Below are positions 17,808 to 27,190 of a stretch of DNA of 64,000 bases, piece after piece. The position numbers and the translations under genes were made by a program. This DNA comes from Hyphomicrobium sp. (GTDB lineage Bacteria > Pseudomonadota > Alphaproteobacteria > Rhizobiales > Hyphomicrobiaceae). The notes beneath the pieces are model-generated. The model did no database searches. It was not told the DNA's origin and saw only the letters and a program-made list of their open reading frames with translations. The stretch lies in NCBI GenBank assembly GCA_025458125.1, contig JALOTA010000001.1, forward strand, positions 1-64,000. Direction: 5' to 3'. Each line of letters starts with the position of its first letter. Position 1 is the first letter of the stretch.

Positions 17808-17851
17808 CTTAGAATTGTTCCAAATATAGTGGCTCAGTCAGGAAAAGTCGA
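17808..17851 (-). promoter_or_regulatory. nfuA promoter overlapped by a putative Irr (ICE) box
   Basis: On the minus strand TCGACT (17851-17846), 17 bases, and TATATT (17828-17823) form a good sigma70-type promoter. Immediately downstream and overlapping it lies TTTGGAACAATTCTAAG (17824-17808), which matches the iron-control-element palindrome as I recall it (TTTRGAA-N3-TTCTAAA) at all but the last position. Irr is the rhizobial haem-responsive Fur-family regulator. An operator over the start site would repress nfuA when iron is short (inference). Confidence 0.6.
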
Positions 17852-17900
17852 GGGGACGCTGCGCCGCAAAATAGTCGGTTCGGATACCTGATCATCGGGT

Positions 17901-18410
17901 TCATGCGAGCGTCAAAATATCCTCCAGAGCCAGATTGCCCGGCACGATCGTGATCGGGATCGGGAAAGAGCCAGCGGCGCGGCCCGCCGCGAGAGACGAT
18001 ACCAGCGGTCCCGGCCCCTTCGGATCGGTGGCCGCACCCAGGACCAGGATGGCGATGTCCTCGTCCTCCTCGATAACCTTCAATAGCTCCTCGGGCTTCG
18101 ACCCTTCGCGGACGACCTCTTCAACCGGAATGTTCTCGAACCCGACATTGTGCAACTTGCGCCTGAAAAGACGGAACAGGGCGCGGGCTTTGTTGGTCTC
18201 TTCTTCGAGCTGTACCTGCCGGACGCCGACCCAGTGCTGGAATTCCTGGGGCTCGATCACGTAAAGCATGACGAGGATGCCGGATGAGCGCAGGATCCGG
18301 CTCGCGGCATAATAGAGGGCGCTCTCGACCTCCTGGCTCTCGTCGACGACGAGGAGGAACTTGCGGGCATGGCCCGCTTCGAAGGAGCGGCGTTTCGTTG
18401 TCGTCGGCAT
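17901..18410 (-). CDS. Universal stress protein (UspA-like)
   Basis: Single Usp domain: KFLLVVDESQEVESALYYAA at the start of the fold, LVMLYVIEP, and the C-terminal ILVLGAATDPKGPGPLVSSL region. The usual G-2x-G-9x-G(S/T) ATP-binding motif is not clear, so nucleotide binding is uncertain. The frame is open to 18494, but I chose ATG 18410 (MPTTTKRRSFEAGHARK), giving 169 residues. It follows trpS on the same strand; this trpS-usp pairing is common in rhizobia. Confidence 0.85.
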   Translation of the reverse strand: MPTTTKRRSFEAGHARKFLLVVDESQEVESALYYAASRILRSSGILVMLYVIEPQEFQHWVGVRQVQLEEETNKARALFRLFRRKLHNVGFENIPVEEVVREGSKPEELLKVIEEDEDIAILVLGAATDPKGPGPLVSSLAAGRAAGSFPIPITIVPGNLALEDILTLA

Positions 18411-18509
18411 GCTCGGGATGCTGCCATGACGTGCGGACGAAGGGAATAGACAGTCGCGATTTCGGCACCGCACTCCCAACAGACGGGCGTGCACGCCGCG
18501 ATGGGAGAC

Positions 18510-19547
18510 TTAAGCGCGCAGCAGACCGACGATATCTTTCACCTCGTCCATGATCGGCGTCGCGATGGCGCGGGCACGGCGCGTTCCATCCGCGAGAACG
18601 CTATCGATATAACCCGGATCGGCGGACAGGCGCTTGGCCTCGGCCCCGATGCGTCCCATCGTCTGCGTTGCAACTTCAGCCAGCGCTTTCTTGAAAATCG
18701 AGAATTGCTGACCGCCGAATTCGCCCAGCACCTGCGGCACATTCTGTCCGGTCAGCGCGGCATAGATGCCGACGAGGTTTTCCGCCTCGGGCCGGCCGGC
18801 GAACCCTGCCTGTTCCGAGGGAAGCGGCTCGGGGTCCGTCTTTGCCTTCTGGATCTTTCGGGCAACCGTGTCGGCATCGTCCGTTATGTTGATCCGCGAC
18901 AGGTCGGACGGGTCCGACTTCGACATCTTCTTCGTGCCGTCGCGCAAACTCATGACGCGGGTCGCGGGCCCGGTGATGACCGGGTCAGGCTGCGGGAAGA
19001 AATTACCGTCCGCGTAGCCTTGCGCGACGATCTCTTTGCGAAAGTCGTTGTTGAACTTCTGCGCAATGTCGCGGGCAAGCTCCAGGTGCTGCTTCTGGTC
19101 TTCACCGACAGGGACGTGCGTGGCGCGATAGGCAAGAATGTCGGCTGCCATGAGGTTGGGGTAGGCATAGAGGCCGACCGACGCGTTCTCGCGATCCTTG
19201 CCCGCCTTCTCCTTGAATTGCGTCATGCGGTTCAGCCAGCCCAGCCGGGCGACACAGTTGAACACCCAGGCGAGTTCGGCGTGTTCGGGAACCTGGCTCT
19301 GGTTGAAGAGAATGCTCTTCTTCGGGTCCAGACCCGCGGCGATGTAAGCCGCAGTGACGCCGCGGATGGCGGCGCGCAGTTCGGCTGGATCCTGCCAGAC
19401 GGTGATGGCGTGCAGATCCACCACGCAGTAGATGCACTCGTGTTCGTCCTGCATCCGAATCCAGTTCACCATTGCTCCCAGGTAATTGCCCAGGTGCAGG
19501 CTGCCCGTCGGCTGCATTCCAGAAAACACGCGTGTCTTGAAAGCCAT
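18510..19547 (-). CDS. trpS: Tryptophanyl-tRNA synthetase
   Basis: Class Ic aminoacyl-tRNA synthetase charging tRNA-Trp. The ATP-binding HIGH-like motif is in [17 protein letters not shown] near residue 14, and [13 protein letters not shown] carries the KMSKS motif. Length 345 is normal. It starts 62 bases after murJ and may be the last essential gene of a glnD-murJ-trpS transcript. Confidence 0.97.
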   Translation of the reverse strand: MAFKTRVFSGMQPTGSLHLGNYLGAMVNWIRMQDEHECIYCVVDLHAITVWQDPAELRAAIRGVTAAYIAAGLDPKKSILFNQSQVPEHAELAWVFNCVARLGWLNRMTQFKEKAGKDRENASVGLYAYPNLMAADILAYRATHVPVGEDQKQHLELARDIAQKFNNDFRKEIVAQGYADGNFFPQPDPVITGPATRVMSLRDGTKKMSKSDPSDLSRINITDDADTVARKIQKAKTDPEPLPSEQAGFAGRPEAENLVGIYAALTGQNVPQVLGEFGGQQFSIFKKALAEVATQTMGRIGAEAKRLSADPGYIDSVLADGTRRARAIATPIMDEVKDIVGLLRA

Positions 19548-19609
19548 GGATCTTGTCCCTCGAACCGGCGCGGGTTATGGCCCGTGCCGCGCGGAGAGGC
19601 AAGGGGCCG

Positions 19610-21187
19610 CTAGCGCCGTTTCACGGCGGAGCGAAGCTGGGACAGGGTCGCCGCGCCTGTGAGCTGGGTTGCTCCGAAATAGGCGACGAACCCGGCGCCT
19701 ACCAGGACGCCAAGTGCCGAGAACCGGACGAAAAGCCCCTGAGACCGGTTCAGCCAGGGATCGAGCGCATACGCGGTGGCCGCCAAAACCAGGCCCATGA
19801 CGACCGCCGAGATCAGGATGCGCGGCAGCGCCCGTCTCAAGCGGGCATCAGCCTCGAAATGACCGTGCGTCCTAAGCCCCCGGTACAGGAGAAGGGCATT
19901 CATCCAGCCGCCGAGGGTCGTCGCCACGGCGATCCCGAGATGCGGCATCCAGCCAAGACGACGGAACAGAAAGAACAGAGCGACGGACCCCAGTGTGTTG
20001 GCGGTCAGGCTCCAGGCCGCATACCGCATCGGTGTCTTCGTGTCTTGCCGGGCAAAAAACGCCGGGGAGAAGACCTTGATCAGTACGAAGCCGGGCAGTC
20101 CGATGGCGAAGATGCGAAGAGCCTCCGCGGTGTAAGGGGTGTCTTCGGCGGTAAACGCGCCCCGCTCGAACAGCACGCGCACGATTTCCGTCGGGATCAC
20201 GAACAGCGCCACGGCGGCGGGCAGCGTGAGCAGCATTGCAAACTCGAGCGATCGGTTCTGGCTGTCCATGACGGCGGCATGATTGCCGGCGCGAAGATAG
20301 CGCGAAACGTCGGGAAGCAGGACGACACCGATCGCAATGCCGACGATTGCGAGCGGCAATTCATAGAGCCGATCCGCGTAATAAAGGTGCGAGACGGCAC
20401 CATCCTGCATGGAGGCGATCACCGTTCCAATCGCAATATTGACCTGCGTGATGCCGCCGGCGACCACGCCTGGGATGCCGAGCGCTACCAGCTTCTTCAT
20501 CTCAGGCGACCAGCGCGGGCGTCCGAGGCGAAGGGTCAAGCCGTTCCGCTTAAGGCCCCACATCAGCAGCGCCAGCTGGAGAATACCGGCGACGAAAACA
20601 CCCCATGCCTGGATGTATCCGGCGGCCGGATCCGCGTTGAACCCCAGCCACACGGACAGCAGCATCGCGGCCGTCAGCACAAGATTGAGCGCGATGGAAA
20701 CGGACGAGCTTTCGACAAACTTCCCGACGGTATTGAGAACGCCCGACATGAGCGCGACGAGCGACATGCACAGGAGATAGGGGAAGGTGATCTGGGTGAG
20801 CCGGACGGCCAGATCGAACTTATCGGGTGTATCCGAATAGCCGGGCGCCAGGAGGTACATCAGCCACGGCATCGCCAGCATGGCGGCAGCCGACAGGATG
20901 ATGAGGATGAAGGTAAGACCGGACATCGCCTCGGATGCAAACGAGCGGGCTGCTGCAGCGCCCTCACCTTCATACTTGGAGGCAAAAAGCGGGACGAAGG
21001 CGGAATTGAAGGCGCCTTCGCCGAAGAGGCGTCGGAAGAGGTTCGGGAAGCGGAACGCGACATAGAAGGCGTCGGCAACGGGGCCTGTTCCAAGAACAGC
21101 CGCAGCCAGGATGTCGCGCAGGAAGCCGAGGACGCGGCTCAACAGCGTCAGGCCGCCGACGGTGAAAAACGAGCGGTAGAGTTTCAT
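19610..21187 (-). CDS. murJ: Lipid II flippase MurJ (MviN)
   Basis: Polytopic inner-membrane protein that flips the peptidoglycan precursor lipid II. The 525-residue sequence is hydrophobic throughout with about 14 membrane segments. It begins MKLYRSFFTVGGLTLLSRVL, and the family signature RFPNLFRRLFGEGAFNSAFV contains the conserved arginines. Its ATG overlaps the glnD stop (ATGA), the glnD-murJ arrangement typical of rhizobia. Confidence 0.96.
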   Translation of the reverse strand: MKLYRSFFTVGGLTLLSRVLGFLRDILAAAVLGTGPVADAFYVAFRFPNLFRRLFGEGAFNSAFVPLFASKYEGEGAAAARSFASEAMSGLTFILIILSAAAMLAMPWLMYLLAPGYSDTPDKFDLAVRLTQITFPYLLCMSLVALMSGVLNTVGKFVESSSVSIALNLVLTAAMLLSVWLGFNADPAAGYIQAWGVFVAGILQLALLMWGLKRNGLTLRLGRPRWSPEMKKLVALGIPGVVAGGITQVNIAIGTVIASMQDGAVSHLYYADRLYELPLAIVGIAIGVVLLPDVSRYLRAGNHAAVMDSQNRSLEFAMLLTLPAAVALFVIPTEIVRVLFERGAFTAEDTPYTAEALRIFAIGLPGFVLIKVFSPAFFARQDTKTPMRYAAWSLTANTLGSVALFFLFRRLGWMPHLGIAVATTLGGWMNALLLYRGLRTHGHFEADARLRRALPRILISAVVMGLVLAATAYALDPWLNRSQGLFVRFSALGVLVGAGFVAYFGATQLTGAATLSQLRSAVKRR

Positions 21188-23961
21188 GTGCGCGCCACCG
21201 TCGCCGGCGAGCCTCCTGTTGCCGAAAGTGCTGCCGTCAAACGTTGCGCGATCGTCTTCTTGCGGCTTTCGCTGTCGATTTTCTTGCCGGTCAGGTCCGT
21301 GACGTAGAAGACGTCTACGGCTTTCTCACCGAATGTTGTGATGTGAGCAGAGGCGATGTCCAGGGAGAGGTCGGAGATGGTGCTCGTGAGGTCGTACAGC
21401 AGTCCAGTGCGATCCCGGCCCGCGACTTCGATGACGGTGAATCGATCGGACAGCTGGTTGTTGATGATCACATCCGGTGTGACCGTGAAGGCTTCAAGGC
21501 GGTTGGCTGCGGACGTGCGCTTGTCCAACAATGATTTGAGGCGCACTTCTCCGCGCAAAAGGCGGTCGATGGTCGTTTCGATCCTCTTGGCCCGGCGCAG
21601 TTCGTCTTCATCTTCGGTGAAGGCACGCGCCAGCAGAAACGTGTCCAGAGCGAAGCCGTCGCGGGTGGTTGTGATATGTGCGCCGACGATGTTCGCGCCG
21701 TTGGCAGCGCAGGCCCCGGCAAACAGTGCCAGAAGCCGCGCGTGGTTCGGTGCGAATACCGTCAATTCCGTGATGGCCGTGAACTGGTCGGTGATGGCAT
21801 CGGTGATGAGCTTACGCCCCTCCAGTTCGGCCCTGCGGACAAGACGCGCATGCGTTGCCTGCTTCGACGTCTCGGTCCGCAACCAGTAGTCGGGATAGTG
21901 CCGGTCGATGAACCGTTCGACATCGGCCCGTGGCCAATCGGCCAATGCCGCTGCCAGTTGCTCCTTTGCGTCTTCAATGCGGTGGCGCCGTTCGATCTGT
22001 GTATGGCCGCCCGCCACCAACGGTTCCGTCTCGTGGTAAAGCGTGCGGATCAGCTGTCCTTTCCAGCCGTTCCACACACCTGGACCGACGGCGCGAATAT
22101 CGGCGACGGTTAGCAGCGTCAGAAGTTTCAAGCGCTCCGGGCTTTGCACGACCTTGGCGAAATCCTGAGCGGTTTTCGGGTCGGAGAGGTCGCGGCTCTG
22201 GGCAATGTTGCTCATCGTCAGATGCTGCTCGATGAGCCAGACCACGGTTTCAGCTTCGGCCGACGACAGACCGAGCCTCGGGCATAGCCGGCGGGCGATC
22301 TCTCCGCCCAGGATCGAATGATCCTCGGGCCTGCCCTTGCCGATGTCATGCAGAAACGCGGCGACGTAAAGCACGCGGCGGTTCTGTATCGACTTGATGA
22401 TCTGGCTGGAAAGCGGCAGCTCGTCCACGCTTCCGCCATGCTCGATTTCAGAGAGTTCACCGACCGTGCGAAGCAAGTGCTCGTCGACCGTGTAGTGGTG
22501 GTACATGTTGAACTGCATCATCGCCACGACATGCCCGAACTCTGGGATGAACCGGCCCAGAACCCCGGCCTCGTTCATGCGGCGCAGCGTAGCTTCCGGA
22601 TTTGTCTTGGCAGCAAGCAGACTGAGAAAGATGCGATTGGCTTCCGGATCGTTACGCAGGCGGTCGTCGATGAGTCGCAAAGATTGGCGAAGCAGGCGAA
22701 TAGCATCGGGATGGAGATGCGCGTTGGTGAGTTCAGCCTGAGCGAAAAAGCGGATCAGGTTGACAGGGTCGCGCTTGAAGACGTCGGGGCCTGCGACGTT
22801 GAGGCGATCGTTCTCGATACGGAAGTCCGTGAGCTGGCGAACCTGCCTGCGCATCTTCCATCCGGCGATGATGCCGGGTAAGCCGGGTGTCGTCTTGGCC
22901 TGTTGCATCTCGAGCGCGGCGCAAAGGATCGCCGTCAGGTCGCCGACGTTCTTCGTGACCAGGAAGTAGTGCTTCATGAAGCGTTCGACGGCGCGCTGTC
23001 CGGATTTGCTGCGATAGCCGAGCCGCTCGGCCATGAGCGGCTGCAGTTCGAAGGTCAGGCGTTCCTCGGCGCGCCCGGTCAGGAAATGCAGGTGGCAGCG
23101 CACGGACCACAAGAAGTCCTCAGAGCGGCGGAACGTCGAGTATTCTTCCGGTGTGAAGATTTTCTCTTCGATCGTTTCGGGGCCGACTTCCTTGCCGTAG
23201 AGGTATTTCGACAGCCAGTGCAGCGTGTGCAGGTCGCGCAGGCCGCCTTTGCCGTCCTTCACGTTGGGCTCGACCTTGTAGCGGCTCTCGCCCGCCCGGC
23301 GGTACCGCTCGTCGCGCTCGGCCATCTTGCTGTCGATGAAGAGGCGAGCCGTTCCGGCGAAAACCTCGCGCCTCAAACGGTCCGTCAGTTCGGCAAAGAG
23401 TTGCGCGTCTCCGTGGATGAGCCAGATGTCGAGCAAAGCCGTTCGGATGGTCATGTCCTGATGGGCCATCTTAAGGCACTGATCGACTGTTCGCGTAGCG
23501 TGGCCGACTTTGAATCCGAGGTCCCACAGCAGATACAGCATGTATTCGGCGACGCTCTCCCCCCAGGGCGTCTGCTTGTAGGGCAGCAGGAACAGGATAT
23601 CGATGTCGGAGCCCGGGGCGAGTAGGCCACGCCCGTAGCCGCCGGTCGCGACGATAGCCATGCGCTCCGCGTCGGACGGGTTGGTGGCCCGGTAGACGTG
23701 GGCCGCCGTGTAGTCGAACAACAGAGCAATCAGTTCGTCCTGGAAGCGCGCCAGCCCGTGAGCGCACTTGCGGCCCTTGCCGTCCGCCTCCAACTGCTCG
23801 CGCGCCTGCCTGCGGGCATCCTTGACGAGCGCCTTGCAGCGCTCCAGCACGGCGTTGCGGGCCTCGGCGGGTGTTCCGTGGGCATTGAAAATCGCCGTCA
23901 ATTCGACCCGCAATGCCTTGGGGTCGAAGTACGGCGCGGCAGGGAAATACGATGTATCCAT
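21184..23961 (-). CDS. glnD: Bifunctional PII uridylyltransferase/uridylyl-removing enzyme
   Basis: Nitrogen sensor that uridylylates PII proteins when glutamine is low and removes UMP when it is high. Domains in order: nucleotidyltransferase with VATGGYGRGLLAPGSDIDIL (about residue 105; GG and DxD present), the linker helical domain, the HD hydrolase domain with FLHDIGKGRPEDHS (about residue 515), and two C-terminal ACT domains (LTVFAPNHARLLALFAGACA and VIEVAGRDRTGLLYDLTSTI). Length 925 fits. All catalytic motifs are intact. Confidence 0.97.
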   Translation of the reverse strand: MDTSYFPAAPYFDPKALRVELTAIFNAHGTPAEARNAVLERCKALVKDARRQAREQLEADGKGRKCAHGLARFQDELIALLFDYTAAHVYRATNPSDAERMAIVATGGYGRGLLAPGSDIDILFLLPYKQTPWGESVAEYMLYLLWDLGFKVGHATRTVDQCLKMAHQDMTIRTALLDIWLIHGDAQLFAELTDRLRREVFAGTARLFIDSKMAERDERYRRAGESRYKVEPNVKDGKGGLRDLHTLHWLSKYLYGKEVGPETIEEKIFTPEEYSTFRRSEDFLWSVRCHLHFLTGRAEERLTFELQPLMAERLGYRSKSGQRAVERFMKHYFLVTKNVGDLTAILCAALEMQQAKTTPGLPGIIAGWKMRRQVRQLTDFRIENDRLNVAGPDVFKRDPVNLIRFFAQAELTNAHLHPDAIRLLRQSLRLIDDRLRNDPEANRIFLSLLAAKTNPEATLRRMNEAGVLGRFIPEFGHVVAMMQFNMYHHYTVDEHLLRTVGELSEIEHGGSVDELPLSSQIIKSIQNRRVLYVAAFLHDIGKGRPEDHSILGGEIARRLCPRLGLSSAEAETVVWLIEQHLTMSNIAQSRDLSDPKTAQDFAKVVQSPERLKLLTLLTVADIRAVGPGVWNGWKGQLIRTLYHETEPLVAGGHTQIERRHRIEDAKEQLAAALADWPRADVERFIDRHYPDYWLRTETSKQATHARLVRRAELEGRKLITDAITDQFTAITELTVFAPNHARLLALFAGACAANGANIVGAHITTTRDGFALDTFLLARAFTEDEDELRRAKRIETTIDRLLRGEVRLKSLLDKRTSAANRLEAFTVTPDVIINNQLSDRFTVIEVAGRDRTGLLYDLTSTISDLSLDIASAHITTFGEKAVDVFYVTDLTGKKIDSESRKKTIAQRLTAALSATGGSPATVART

Positions 23962-24113
23962 AGGCTAGTGTCGATAAGCCCTCAAAGGCGCCGTACTCAA
24001 GAGATGAAAATCTCAAGGAGGTGCAACCTAGCTGCTTTGCGTGACCGGGGGGAGGCGTAGCGGCCCATCGCCGTTCGATAAATCAGGAGATTTCCTATCA
24101 TCATGTCTGTCGG

Positions 24114-24650
24114 ATGCCTGCCTCGAATAGCGGTGGTTGCGTGCGGACCGGTCTGACCGTTACGACACTTCGACCGGTCGGTCAGGGCGACCTGGACCAG
24201 ATTCGCCTTTGGTTGCGCCAACCGGAGGTCGAGGCGTGGTGGGGGCCTGTCTCGGCCACATCGGCTGAGGTCCAGATAGCCATTCAGTCGCCGTCCGCGC
24301 TTTGCCGGATCATAGAAGTGGACGGGTTGGCGGTGGGTTACTGCCACGCGATCGACGCCCAAATCTGGGGCGATCATCTCCCCGAGGAACTCCAGCCCGG
24401 CACATGGGAACTCGACGTCTTCATCGCGTCGGCCGATCACCGGGGCCGGGGGATTGGACTCAACGCATTGAAATTGCTGAAATCTGAGGTGTTTTCGACG
24501 ACGCTGGCTCCCGCGGTGTGCATCTTTGCGTCGATCCGCAACGAAGCCGTTGTCCGGGCCTATGAAAAGGCCGGATTCCGATGGCAATCCGTCTGGACGG
24601 GAACCGCCTCCGGCCCAAGCTGGTTCATGGTCGCCGCGCGGCCCCGCTGA
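24114..24650 (+). CDS. GNAT-family N-acetyltransferase (AAC(6')-like)
   Basis: A 178-residue GNAT protein of the Acetyltransf_8 kind: LRPVGQGDLDQIRLWLRQPE at the start, a PGTWELDVFIASADHRGRGIG acetyl-CoA loop and VVRAYEKAGFRW at the C-terminus. Relatives include aminoglycoside 6'-acetyltransferases and siderophore N-acetylases; the substrate cannot be read from sequence. Start uncertain: ATG 24114 or GTG 24141, neither with a clear ribosome binding site. It is an isolated plus-strand gene divergent from glnD and convergent with mutT. Confidence 0.8.
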   Translation: MPASNSGGCVRTGLTVTTLRPVGQGDLDQIRLWLRQPEVEAWWGPVSATSAEVQIAIQSPSALCRIIEVDGLAVGYCHAIDAQIWGDHLPEELQPGTWELDVFIASADHRGRGIGLNALKLLKSEVFSTTLAPAVCIFASIRNEAVVRAYEKAGFRWQSVWTGTASGPSWFMVAARPR

Positions 24651-24723
24651 GCGGCGAGTCGCGGGGGCAGAAAAAAGGCGCCGAGCCAGCCTCATGCGGT
24701 CAACTGCGAACCCTGCCGCCGCC

Positions 24724-25146
24724 TCAGCCCAGCAGGTCGCGCAGGAAGGGGATCAAAGGGAGGTCGGCCGGCGGCATCGGGTAGTCTGCCAGCCTCGACG
24801 CCCGTACCCATTTCACGCGCTGGCCTTCGCGCGGAGAAATGTCGCCGTCCCAGTTGCGGCACAGGTACAACGGCATCATCAGATGAAACGCCTCGTAGGT
24901 GTGGCTCGCGAAGGTGAACGGCGCGAGGCAGGTGAGGCAGACTTCGATGTCGAGTTCTTCCTTGAGTTCGCGCACCAGCGCTTCCTCCGGCGTTTCACCC
25001 GGCGCAAGTTTGCCGCCTGGAAACTCCCACAGGCCGGCGAGTGACTTTCCCTGCGGCCGCTCGGAAATGAGGACACGGTTGTCTACGTCGATCAGCGCAG
25101 CGGCCACGACGATGAGAACGGGCCGGTCCGGCGGGGCATCTACCAT
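24724..25146 (-). CDS. mutT: 8-oxo-dGTP diphosphatase-like Nudix hydrolase (MutT)
   Basis: Nudix hydrolase that probably removes oxidised dGTP from the nucleotide pool. The Nudix box is complete: GGKLAPGETPEEALVRELKE followed by EL (near residues 44-66). The PVLIVVAAALIDVDNRVLI and SLAGLWEFPGGK segments are typical of MutT. I chose ATG 25146, whose A is shared with the TGA of the preceding tpm gene (TGATG), giving 140 residues; an ATG at 25167 would add seven residues. In rhizobia mutT commonly follows argJ, as it does here with one gene between. Confidence 0.9.
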   Translation of the reverse strand: MVDAPPDRPVLIVVAAALIDVDNRVLISERPQGKSLAGLWEFPGGKLAPGETPEEALVRELKEELDIEVCLTCLAPFTFASHTYEAFHLMMPLYLCRNWDGDISPREGQRVKWVRASRLADYPMPPADLPLIPFLRDLLG

Positions 25147-25802
25147 CAACGGCGCACCAGCTTCCACGCCGTTTCGCTGAGCGCGGTCAGCCCCCGTTTT
25201 CTAAGATTTGCACTCGACGCCAGTCCGTCCCGCTTTTCGAGCAGTGCGATGCGGAATCCCGATCCGAATAACTCCTCGACCCTATCCGCAGGAATGGGAA
25301 ATGGTGGCCCGTCCATCTCCGAAGGATCGTAATCGAGTGTGACCAGTAACACGGGCACGTCGGCGGGCGTGAGTTCTGCAAGCTTCTCCGCGTAGGCCTG
25401 CTGCATCACGCGCGGCATCGCGACCAGCGCGGCGCGGTCAAATACACCGCCGATGCGGCGGGTGACGGCGGGGTCGAGCGCAAGATGATCGCCGCACCAC
25501 AGCTCGAACGGACCCGCGCGATTGACTGTAAACGCTCCTTCCACGACCGCCGCCGGGGCGCGGGTGCGTTCGGCAAAAAACTGGTCCACCGCCAGAGCAG
25601 CCAGTTCCGTCCCGATGATCGTATGGCCCTGATCGGCGAGCCAGACCATGTCGTTGCTCTTGCCGCAGAGCGGCACCAGAACCGGCGCCCCGTGGGGCAC
25701 ACCGAGAGCCGGCCAGTGGCGCAGCAGAAAATCGTGCGCGACCGCCTGATGGAATCCGGTGTCGGCTTGTTCCCAACGATCGAGCCAGAAGGCGTGGTCC
25801 AT
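25146..25802 (-). CDS. tpm: Thiopurine S-methyltransferase-like protein
   Basis: SAM-dependent methyltransferase of the TPMT family, 218 residues. The N-terminus FWLDRWEQADTGFHQ and the SAM-binding VLVPLCGKSNDMVWLADQGH with ELAALAVDQFFAE are diagnostic of bacterial TPMT, which acts on thiopurines or on selenium/tellurium compounds in the species tested. The physiological substrate is unknown. It is 10 bases downstream of argJ and overlaps mutT. Confidence 0.92.
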   Translation of the reverse strand: MDHAFWLDRWEQADTGFHQAVAHDFLLRHWPALGVPHGAPVLVPLCGKSNDMVWLADQGHTIIGTELAALAVDQFFAERTRAPAAVVEGAFTVNRAGPFELWCGDHLALDPAVTRRIGGVFDRAALVAMPRVMQQAYAEKLAELTPADVPVLLVTLDYDPSEMDGPPFPIPADRVEELFGSGFRIALLEKRDGLASSANLRKRGLTALSETAWKLVRR

Positions 25803-25812
25803 GGCGTGCCTT

Positions 25813-27060
25813 CTAGCTGCGATAATCAGCGTTGATCGAGACGTAGTCGTGGGTCAGGTCGCAGGTCCACACGGTCGCACTCTTGTCGCCGACGCCAGCA
25901 TCGATGCGGATCGTGATTTCGCTGTTCTTCATGTACTTGGCGACAGCGGTTTCCTCGTATTCCTCGGCCCGCTCGCCGTTTCGGGCCACGCAGTGATCGC
26001 CGAACCAGATCGCCAGTTGATCGCGGTCCGCCGCTTCGCCCGACTTGCCGACCGCCATGACGACGCGACCCCAGTTCGGGTCTTCACCGGCGATCGCGGT
26101 TTTCAAGATGGGGGAATTGGCACAGGAGAGAGCGATCTTGCGGGCGGCAGCCTCAGATTCCGCGCCATCGACCGTAAACGTCACAAACTTGGAGATGCCC
26201 TCTCCGTCCTTCGCCACCTGGATGGCGAGGTCGCGCATGAGATCACACAGTGCATCGCTGAAGTCCTTCAGCCTTTTCGATTTGGCCTTGGTGACCGGCT
26301 TCTGCCCGCGGGTCTCGGCGGCACCTGTCGCGAAGATAAGACATGTATCGGACGTCGAAGTGTCGCCGTCGATCGTCATGGAATTGAAAGTCGTCTTGAC
26401 GTGCTCATCGAGCAGGTCTTGAAGCGCTCCGGCCGAGATTGCAGCATCGGTGAAGATAAAGCAGAGCATGGTTGCCATGTCGGGGGCGATCATCCCAGCA
26501 CCCTTGCAGAAGCCGTTGATGGTCACGTCCGTATCCCCAATCCGGGCGGTGCGCGTTGCAAGTTTGGGATAGGTGTCGGTCGTCATGATCGCCCGGGCGG
26601 CTGGCTCAAACGCGTCGGGAACAGCCTTGGCCGCCAGATCGCCCAGCAGATCCGTGAATTTCGCGGCGTCGAGCGGTTCTCCGATCACGCCGGTCGAGGC
26701 AATATAAATGTCCCTGTCCTTGCAGCCGACGGCGGCGGCAGCGGCTTCCGCCGTCGCCTCGACCGCGGCGCGGCCCTTCATTCCAGTGAAAGCATTCGCG
26801 TTGCCGGAATTGACGACCAGAACGCGCGCCATGCCGTGCTTCAGGCTTCTGCGGCACCACAGGACGGGCGCGGAACATGTTTTCGACTGGGTGAGAACAC
26901 CGGCAGCAGCCGTACCTTCATCCATCACCGCGACCAGAAGATCCGTGCGGTTACTATAGCGGATACCGGCTTCAGCGGTCGCAAACCGGACACCCTGAAT
27001 CGGTGGCAGTACCGGCAGCCTGGCCGGAGCAAAGGGAGATTCTTTCGCGACTTTCGCCAT
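25813..27060 (-). CDS. argJ: Bifunctional ornithine acetyltransferase / N-acetylglutamate synthase
   Basis: Cyclic arginine-pathway enzyme that moves the acetyl group from acetylornithine to glutamate. The autocleavage site is intact in [19 protein letters not shown]: the precursor splits before the Thr, which becomes the nucleophile of the beta chain. The open frame reaches 27162; ATG 27060 ([20 protein letters not shown]) gives the usual 415 residues. Upstream lies the parvulin gene and downstream tpm and mutT, probably one transcript. Confidence 0.95.
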   Translation of the reverse strand: MAKVAKESPFAPARLPVLPPIQGVRFATAEAGIRYSNRTDLLVAVMDEGTAAAGVLTQSKTCSAPVLWCRRSLKHGMARVLVVNSGNANAFTGMKGRAAVEATAEAAAAAVGCKDRDIYIASTGVIGEPLDAAKFTDLLGDLAAKAVPDAFEPAARAIMTTDTYPKLATRTARIGDTDVTINGFCKGAGMIAPDMATMLCFIFTDAAISAGALQDLLDEHVKTTFNSMTIDGDTSTSDTCLIFATGAAETRGQKPVTKAKSKRLKDFSDALCDLMRDLAIQVAKDGEGISKFVTFTVDGAESEAAARKIALSCANSPILKTAIAGEDPNWGRVVMAVGKSGEAADRDQLAIWFGDHCVARNGERAEEYEETAVAKYMKNSEITIRIDAGVGDKSATVWTCDLTHDYVSINADYRS

Positions 27061-27190
27061 GGGGCACCGGGAAATGAAGACCAGTTCGACAGCCCCTTCC
27101 AAATGGAACGAGCGCACTTCTAGAAAGCAATCAGGCCGCTTGTATGCAAGCGGCCTAATCAAGATTCAGCAAGGCTTGTCCTGAAAACCT

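Noticed and set aside
19553-21307. A 584-codon plus-strand frame opposite murJ
   Set aside because: Highly charged shadow of the hydrophobic MurJ coding frame, with no family motif.
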